Part shown: in pieces, positions 59,090 through 64,000 of the stretch
Layout of the letters: each line of letters starts with the position of its first letter
How positions within the stretch are numbered: the first letter of the stretch is position 1
Assembly: GCA_900618795.1 (NCBI GenBank)
Contig: UYJD01000020.1
Coordinates: forward strand, 85,827 to 149,826
From: Cyanodermella asteris
Taxonomy: Eukaryota; Ascomycota; Lecanoromycetes; Ostropales; Stictidaceae
Direction: 5' to 3'
DNA: 64,000 nucleotides
Notes under the pieces: model-generated
The model's database searches: none
Seen by the model: only the letters and a program-made list of their open reading frames with translations
What the model was told of the DNA's origin: nothing
Program-made: the position numbers and the translations under genes

Positions 59090-61031
59090 ATGCCACCGCA
59101 AGCCGCTGCGCGGCGACGCGCTCTGTACCTCGCATTCTTCGCCTTGTTCGCCGGTCAGAATGCCATTGCACAAGGAATATACAGCGGCGGACAGTCCAGG
59201 ACCAGCTGCGCTGTAAGTAGCCTACCCTACCTCTCTGCCTTGCTTCGCCGGCCCGGCCGCAGTCCCCGTCGCAGTCCCCGTCGCCGTCCTGTACCGGACT
59301 GACAACCACACTTAGATTGACCCCGGTGCCCTCGTGAGCGACGCATGCGCCTCCTACCAAACCCTCGACGACCTCTCCTCTCACCTCTACCCCAAGCTCC
59401 GCGACGTAACCCAAAACTCCGACTTCTTCTCCTTCTACCGGCTCAACCTCTACAACCGGGAATGCCCGTACTGGGACGACTCTCTCGCCGCATGCGGCAA
59501 CATAGCATGTGCCGTAACCACGATCGAGAACGAGTCGGAAATACCGGACGTGTGGCGGATGAGCGAGTTATCGAAACTCGAAGGGCCGCACGCTGCTCAC
59601 CCGAATCGGGAGAAACAGGCGGAACGGGGAGACAAGAAGCCCCTACAGGGGGATTTGGGGGATGATGTGGACGAGAGCTGTGTGGTGGAATACGACGATG
59701 AGTGTGATGAGAGGGACTATTGTATACCGGAGGACGCGGGCGCGCCGGGGAAGGGCGATTATGTGAGTTTGTTGGAGAATCCCGAGAGGTTCACGGGGTA
59801 TGCGGGAGATCATGCGCATATGGTTTGGGACGCCATCTATAAAGAGAACTGTTTTACCGTCGAGCAGGCGAGTGGAAGCAGCTCGGGATTTCAGAACCCG
59901 CTCGTTGGGAAGGGGAAGGAAGGGCTCAAGAACGTTATGATGTCGAGCAAGCCGACAAACCCGCTGATCCTACCCGACGAAAGCTGTCTGGAGAAGAGGG
60001 TCTTTCACAGAGTCATCTCCGGTATGCACGCGTCGATCAGTACCCATCTGTGCTACGAATACCTGAACCAGACGACGGGAATCTGGGGCCCGAACCTGGA
60101 GTGCTACATGGACAGACTCCACGGGCACCCGGACCGGATCTCGAATCTGTACTTCAACTTCGCGCTCGTCACCCGCGCCGTCGCGAAGCTGGCGCCCTAC
60201 TTACCCTCATACACCTTCTGCTCCGGCGATCCCGCGGAGGATCGCGCCACAAAAACCAAAATCGTCTCCCTCGCAGAGACCGCCGCGGCCGCACCGTCCA
60301 TATTCGACGAAAGCCTCATGTTCGCCGACCCCGCGAACGCAGTCGAACTGAAAGAAGATTTCAGAACCCGGTTTCGCAATGTCAGCCGGATCATGGACTG
60401 CGTCGGGTGCGATAAATGTCGGTTGTGGGGGAAATTGCAGACGCACGGGTACGGCACGGCGTTGAAGGTGCTGTTTGAGTTTGATGGCGAGAATGCGCCG
60501 GCGAAGGATAGTTTGCCGTTGAAGCGCACGGAGTTGGTGGCGTTGGTGAATACGATGGCGAGGCTGGGGACGAGTATGAAGGCGCTGGGCGAGTTTAGGG
60601 AGATGTTGGAGACGGAGGATGTGGCGAGCTGGCCGCCCGCACTCCCCGCCTCGTCAGCGCCAGCGCAGAAATCCGGTGATGGTACCACCAGCGGAACGCA
60701 GTCAGAATCAACCAAAGACGGCTACAACTCAGTTGGCAAATCAGCTGTATCCAACAGCACGTCTCCCAACGACAATAGCGATACCCTCGACGAAGATGCA
60801 GACATTGACCATACGCCAATGTCCGAATGGGACATGGCTGTTAGAGAAGTGAGGATGGTCTATCACGTTATATTTTGGATCTTCAAGCAATGGGCCCTGA
60901 CGCCGAAGAAGGTGTTGTATTTCCTGATTCATGAGATGAGCCGGCTCTGGAGTTGGTGGATTGGCGCTTACGTGGAGCCGAGTCTGGAGTGGCATTGGCA
61001 GCAAGTCCCTTTTGGGAGGGATGAGCTGTGA
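59090..61031 (+). CDS. ERO1: ER oxidoreductin 1
   Basis: Exons 59090-59212 and 59316-61031, joined in phase 0 over a 103-bp intron, give 612 aa. Ero1 uses FAD to pass electrons from protein disulfide isomerase to oxygen, driving disulfide formation in the ER. Exon 1 encodes a signal peptide (ALYLAFFALFAGQNAIAQG). Family marks: the N-terminal CASYQTLDDLSSHLYPKLRD and ECPYWDDS region, the shuttle cysteines within CVVEYDDECDERDYC, the FAD-binding ISGMHASISTHLCYEYL, and the active-site CVGCDKCRLWGK (CxxCxxC). A Ser/Thr-rich stretch near residue 480-520 is followed by a C-terminal helical extension (FWIFKQWALTPKKVLYFLIH), as in Ero1 proteins that stay at the ER membrane. The intron has short CCCGTCGCAGT repeats. 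Confidence 0.95.
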
Positions 61032-61445
61032 TGAGAGAAAAGGCACGGACGAATTATGTTGTTTTCCATTTTGCATTGCAGGCGGCGGCGTTGGGGGAGT
61101 CTTGAAATATTGAGGTATTGCTTGGGCATACTCATGGGTCCTGAACTGGCGAAAGAATGACCGCTCATGCATTGTGTGAGAACCAACTTCTACGCACTTT
61201 CGGTCGACATCGTTCAAATACAGAGTTTTCGAGAGAGTTGACGTTTACCAGATGAGCTTCGGAATATCTGAAATATGGCAAGCATTCGTGTCCGTTGCAT
61301 CGATTTGCTTTTTTGCTCCGAGTATTCACATCTTTTCCTTCGGCCGGCTCCGAAGATTTTTCTCTCCCTTCCTTTTGCCTTCCAAACGAAGCAGGAGGAC
61401 GACAAATGAAAGAGAATGTAAGAAAAACTTGGTCGCCCTGACATG
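61032..61445. terminator. convergent 3' region between ERO1 and nuclear protein gene
   Basis: Both flanking genes end here (ERO1 at 61031 plus, the disordered nuclear protein at 61446 minus), so both transcript ends should lie in this stretch. No specific signal was identified. Confidence 0.35.
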
Positions 61446-64000
61446 TCATTTCATGTTACTGAGAAGCGCACTCAATCCCGTTTTCCGTTTCCTTCCTTTT
61501 GCACCTTTCGCACCTTTCTTCACCGCCGGCGTTGTCGCCGCCGCCGCATCCTCTGGCGTTTTCTTCGCGGGCGCTCTTTTCTTCTTCGGTCCCGTTGACG
61601 ACTTCTTCTTCACCACCGCCGTCTCTTCGGGCTTGTCACTTGCTTTCGTACGCTGCGCATTCCTCAGGGACCTCCTTCGTTCCGGTTCCGGACTGGGCGG
61701 CTTGTCGAAATCGGGAGTCGCTTCGCGATGCTCGTTTGCGGGGGCGGGGAAGAAGAGTGAATCTTCGTTTTCTTCCTTCTCTTCATCTCCTTCTTCTGGG
61801 CGTTGTACCATGCCCTCTCCGCTGTTTTCCCCATGGGGGTTTTCTTGCTTCTTACGAGGCCTCCTCTGGGGTTTGGTCGCCACTGGCTTACTTTTGAGTG
61901 GATGGGGTCTCTTGGTCGGTCGAGCTGGTTCGTCGGCGGCTGTGTTGGAGTCTGTTGGGGCCGGACGCTTTGTACCGGCTAGCTGGCCGATGCTGTGGTC
62001 TGGTCTCGGGACTACCTTTGGTGATGAGCTCTTGATTGGTGTCTTCTTGTCTGTGGCGGATGTGAGTACTCTGGGAGTGATCTCTGCTGCTTCAACCTCT
62101 TGCGTGTCTGCGTCTTGATTCTCTTTGGTGGGCAAGATGTGCGACGCCGGTGCCGGTGCTTGGATGGCTCTCTTCTTCTTCGGCGGCGGTGGGCTCGATT
62201 GTGTGGTGCAATCTGCTGCAACTCTTTTCTTCGCTTGATTGAGCTGAATTCGCGGATCGAGGTTTTGAACTGGACCTGGATTGCGGGCGGCGCCTGTAGC
62301 TGAGGTTGGGATCCCGGTGCGAGATGGTGGTTCCTCAGTGACTCGCCTTGTACTTGTTGAGGCGCTCGATCCGATTGCTTCTCCGGCCGCAAAGCTTTTC
62401 TCAATCCTTGGGATCAGCTCTTCTCGCGGACTTGTGCCTAGAACTGGGTATGATTTTGCAGTCTCATCTAGGTCTGGAGCTTGACTGATGGCCTGAGACG
62501 TTGGTGGCGGAGGGCCTGGCTCAGGAGATAGATCTGTAGTTCCTTTATCCGTCTCAAGCCGGTCGTGATCTCGATTCCTGTCTATTCGACAGGGTTCCGA
62601 CCGTAAACTTGCACTCGGTATCGTAGTCTGATTCCGAGCTGGAGGCTGAGTTGCAGTTGAAGCATCATTTTTAAAATCTGCCCCGATGCCACCCACAGCG
62701 GCCCCGAGCTGACCAGGCTGGCTGTCACGATGATCTGCGTCTACAGCTCCTTGCGAATTTGTCCCTGCTCTTGAACTCGTCGTGGGACTGTTAGCTCGGA
62801 CGTGACTTGGAATTCGAGATACAAGCAGACTTTCAACCGCTTGAGAGATTTCCTCTGGACCAGTCTCCTCGATGCCGTCCCACATCGCCTCGAGCTGGTC
62901 AAGTTCATCATTACCCGCATCGTCAATCGTCCCCGAATGCTCGTGGGGCCCAGTTCCATCTGAATGCGTCTCTTTAGGTGTTGCCCCAATGCGTACAGAT
63001 GATCTTGTTGCTTCGATCGACTCGATCGACCCAATTCTCGGAGGTGGAGTTAATGATGGAGAATCACTCGGTAGGAGCTCTTTAGTGACTTCGTGCGTCA
63101 GTGAGAGAGATTCAGTCGGTAACAGATCTTCAGCAGCCTCGTCCTCTTCGTACTTGTCATCCTTATTACTGGAGGAAACCCTGTTGATCCCCGATTCTCT
63201 TTCCTCCGAGTTGGCGTCTGAATTTTCATCTTTGTGGTCATCCACTTTGCTGAAATCTTTGAGGCTATCGCTGTCCACCGCAGGATCCTCTGGTCCGGCA
63301 TTTGGACGTTGGTCCTCCGACAAAGCTTGAGGGCTCCAAGATGAGATCCGGTCTGCATCGTGTGCTGGAGACGTCCCTCCAAAGAGGCTGTCCAAGTCAT
63401 CGGGATCCTCAAGTTCGGCCTCGGCCTCAGCTTGCTTATCCGAGTTTTCATTCGGAGTCGGATCTGTTGCCGAAGGGATCGTGACTGTTCCAATATCCTG
63501 CTCGCGCTCTCCTTCGGTCGATACTACCGGATCTGCTGCCGTCTCTTCCGTGTTCAGACCAAGATCTAAACTCTCTGTCGGTGTGGGCTCCTCAGATCGC
63601 CGTGCTTGTGCGACAGGCAAATTTACATCGATACCCCTTAGCTCATCCGGGCCCGTCGCACCTCCAACAGACTTGGTGTGCGACGAGGATGAGGAATCAA
63701 GGCCTATATCAACTGAGACGTCTGTTCGGACGACCTGGTCATCTTCTCTGGTCTCGTCGCGGTCGGAGTTTTCGGCGGGCAGGTCGCGCATATGCCCAAA
63801 CAGAGATTGTTCGGGATCGAACATATCGAATTCTGCCGGGTCATTTTCAAACAACGGTAGCGACTCAGAAGTGGGTTGAACTGAGTCCGACCCGCTGACA
63901 CTGGCTACATGTGGCAGCGGACCATTGGCGTTATTTCCTTTTCTCGGATCGGCTTGGTCACTAAGATGCACCGTCGCCGAGTTAGAGTCTCTGTGAAAGG
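61446..64000 (-). CDS. large disordered, probably nuclear protein (5' end outside window)
   Basis: The frame stays open from the stop at 61446 to the right edge (at least 850 aa), with no ATG near the edge, so the gene begins outside the window. The visible protein is highly acidic and Ser/Asp/Glu-rich at first (ENDPAEFDMFDPEQSLFGHM), then shifts to Lys/Arg/Pro-rich (KKRAIQAPAPAS, RPTKRPHPLKSKPVATKPQR). It ends with KKRAPAKKTPEDAAAATTPA and KGRKRKTGLSALLSNMK. Several basic clusters are good nuclear localisation signals. Such acidic-then-basic disordered chains occur in chromatin and DNA-repair scaffolds, but no domain is visible and I do not assign a family. Convergent with ERO1. Confidence 0.7.
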   Translation of the reverse strand, partial: FHRDSNSATVHLSDQADPRKGNNANGPLPHVASVSGSDSVQPTSESLPLFENDPAEFDMFDPEQSLFGHMRDLPAENSDRDETREDDQVVRTDVSVDIGLDSSSSSHTKSVGGATGPDELRGIDVNLPVAQARRSEEPTPTESLDLGLNTEETAADPVVSTEGEREQDIGTVTIPSATDPTPNENSDKQAEAEAELEDPDDLDSLFGGTSPAHDADRISSWSPQALSEDQRPNAGPEDPAVDSDSLKDFSKVDDHKDENSDANSEERESGINRVSSSNKDDKYEEDEAAEDLLPTESLSLTHEVTKELLPSDSPSLTPPPRIGSIESIEATRSSVRIGATPKETHSDGTGPHEHSGTIDDAGNDELDQLEAMWDGIEETGPEEISQAVESLLVSRIPSHVRANSPTTSSRAGTNSQGAVDADHRDSQPGQLGAAVGGIGADFKNDASTATQPPARNQTTIPSASLRSEPCRIDRNRDHDRLETDKGTTDLSPEPGPPPPTSQAISQAPDLDETAKSYPVLGTSPREELIPRIEKSFAAGEAIGSSASTSTRRVTEEPPSRTGIPTSATGAARNPGPVQNLDPRIQLNQAKKRVAADCTTQSSPPPPKKKRAIQAPAPASHILPTKENQDADTQEVEAAEITPRVLTSATDKKTPIKSSSPKVVPRPDHSIGQLAGTKRPAPTDSNTAADEPARPTKRPHPLKSKPVATKPQRRPRKKQENPHGENSGEGMVQRPEEGDEEKEENEDSLFFPAPANEHREATPDFDKPPSPEPERRRSLRNAQRTKASDKPEETAVVKKKSSTGPKKKRAPAKKTPEDAAAATTPAVKKGAKGAKGRKRKTGLSALLSNMK

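Overview
The window is a filamentous ascomycete chromosome segment. Short GT-AG introns (mostly 44-103 bp, many with a CTGAC/CTGAT-type branch site), CACCATG start contexts, and the families FunK1 kinase, DUF7025-AAA ATPase, DUF3435 recombinase and Zn2Cys6 factor all point to Pezizomycotina. Dothideomycetes is my guess, an inference that rests on no diagnostic marker.

Two compartments are visible. From about 53.3 kb to the right edge lie conserved housekeeping genes: MEX67 (mRNA export), ERG13 (HMG-CoA synthase), ERO1 (ER oxidoreductin) and the 3' part of a large disordered nuclear protein. From the left edge to about 52 kb the DNA is accessory: gene-poor, rich in duplications, truncated genes and small lineage-specific families. 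The boundary coincides with an apparently intact, four-exon DUF3435 tyrosine recombinase (47848-50369, minus strand), the family of 'captains' that mobilise giant Starship elements. Captains sit at one end of a Starship with the cargo downstream, which here is leftward, so much of the accessory region may be Starship cargo whose far end is outside the window. A second, truncated captain tail lies at 45.5-46.1 kb.

The most striking content is at 36.8-45.2 kb: a viperin (RSAD2-like radical SAM enzyme, expected to make ddhNTP chain terminators) divergent from a UMP-CMP/adenylate-type nucleoside monophosphate kinase, which is followed after 36 bp by a CYTH triphosphatase (thiamine-triphosphatase-like). 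A 518-aa protein of unknown function converges on the triphosphatase, and an Mx/dynamin-like GTPase lies 1.4 kb beyond viperin. Viperin next to a nucleotide kinase recalls vertebrate RSAD2-CMPK2 and prokaryotic viperin loci. Together this looks like a fungal nucleotide-based antiviral island, possibly mobile. That role is inferred from families and gene order, not demonstrated.

Other accessory content, left to right: an F-box relic; a 420-aa protein with a C-terminal membrane hairpin; two AAA+ ATPases; a 327-aa three-exon protein of unknown function; an apparently complete FunK1 kinase and a decayed FunK1 copy; a tandem segmental duplication (15.8-18.2 and 20.0-22.9 kb) carrying paralogous low-complexity proteins, one chimeric with FunK1 sequence; a truncated Zn2Cys6 factor; a C2H2 protein with an internal 84-bp duplication; three miniature MADS-box-like genes (91-94 aa) with scattered coiled-coil companion genes; a DEDDy exonuclease; a decayed protein kinase; a foldback repeat; and an F-box/LRR gene.
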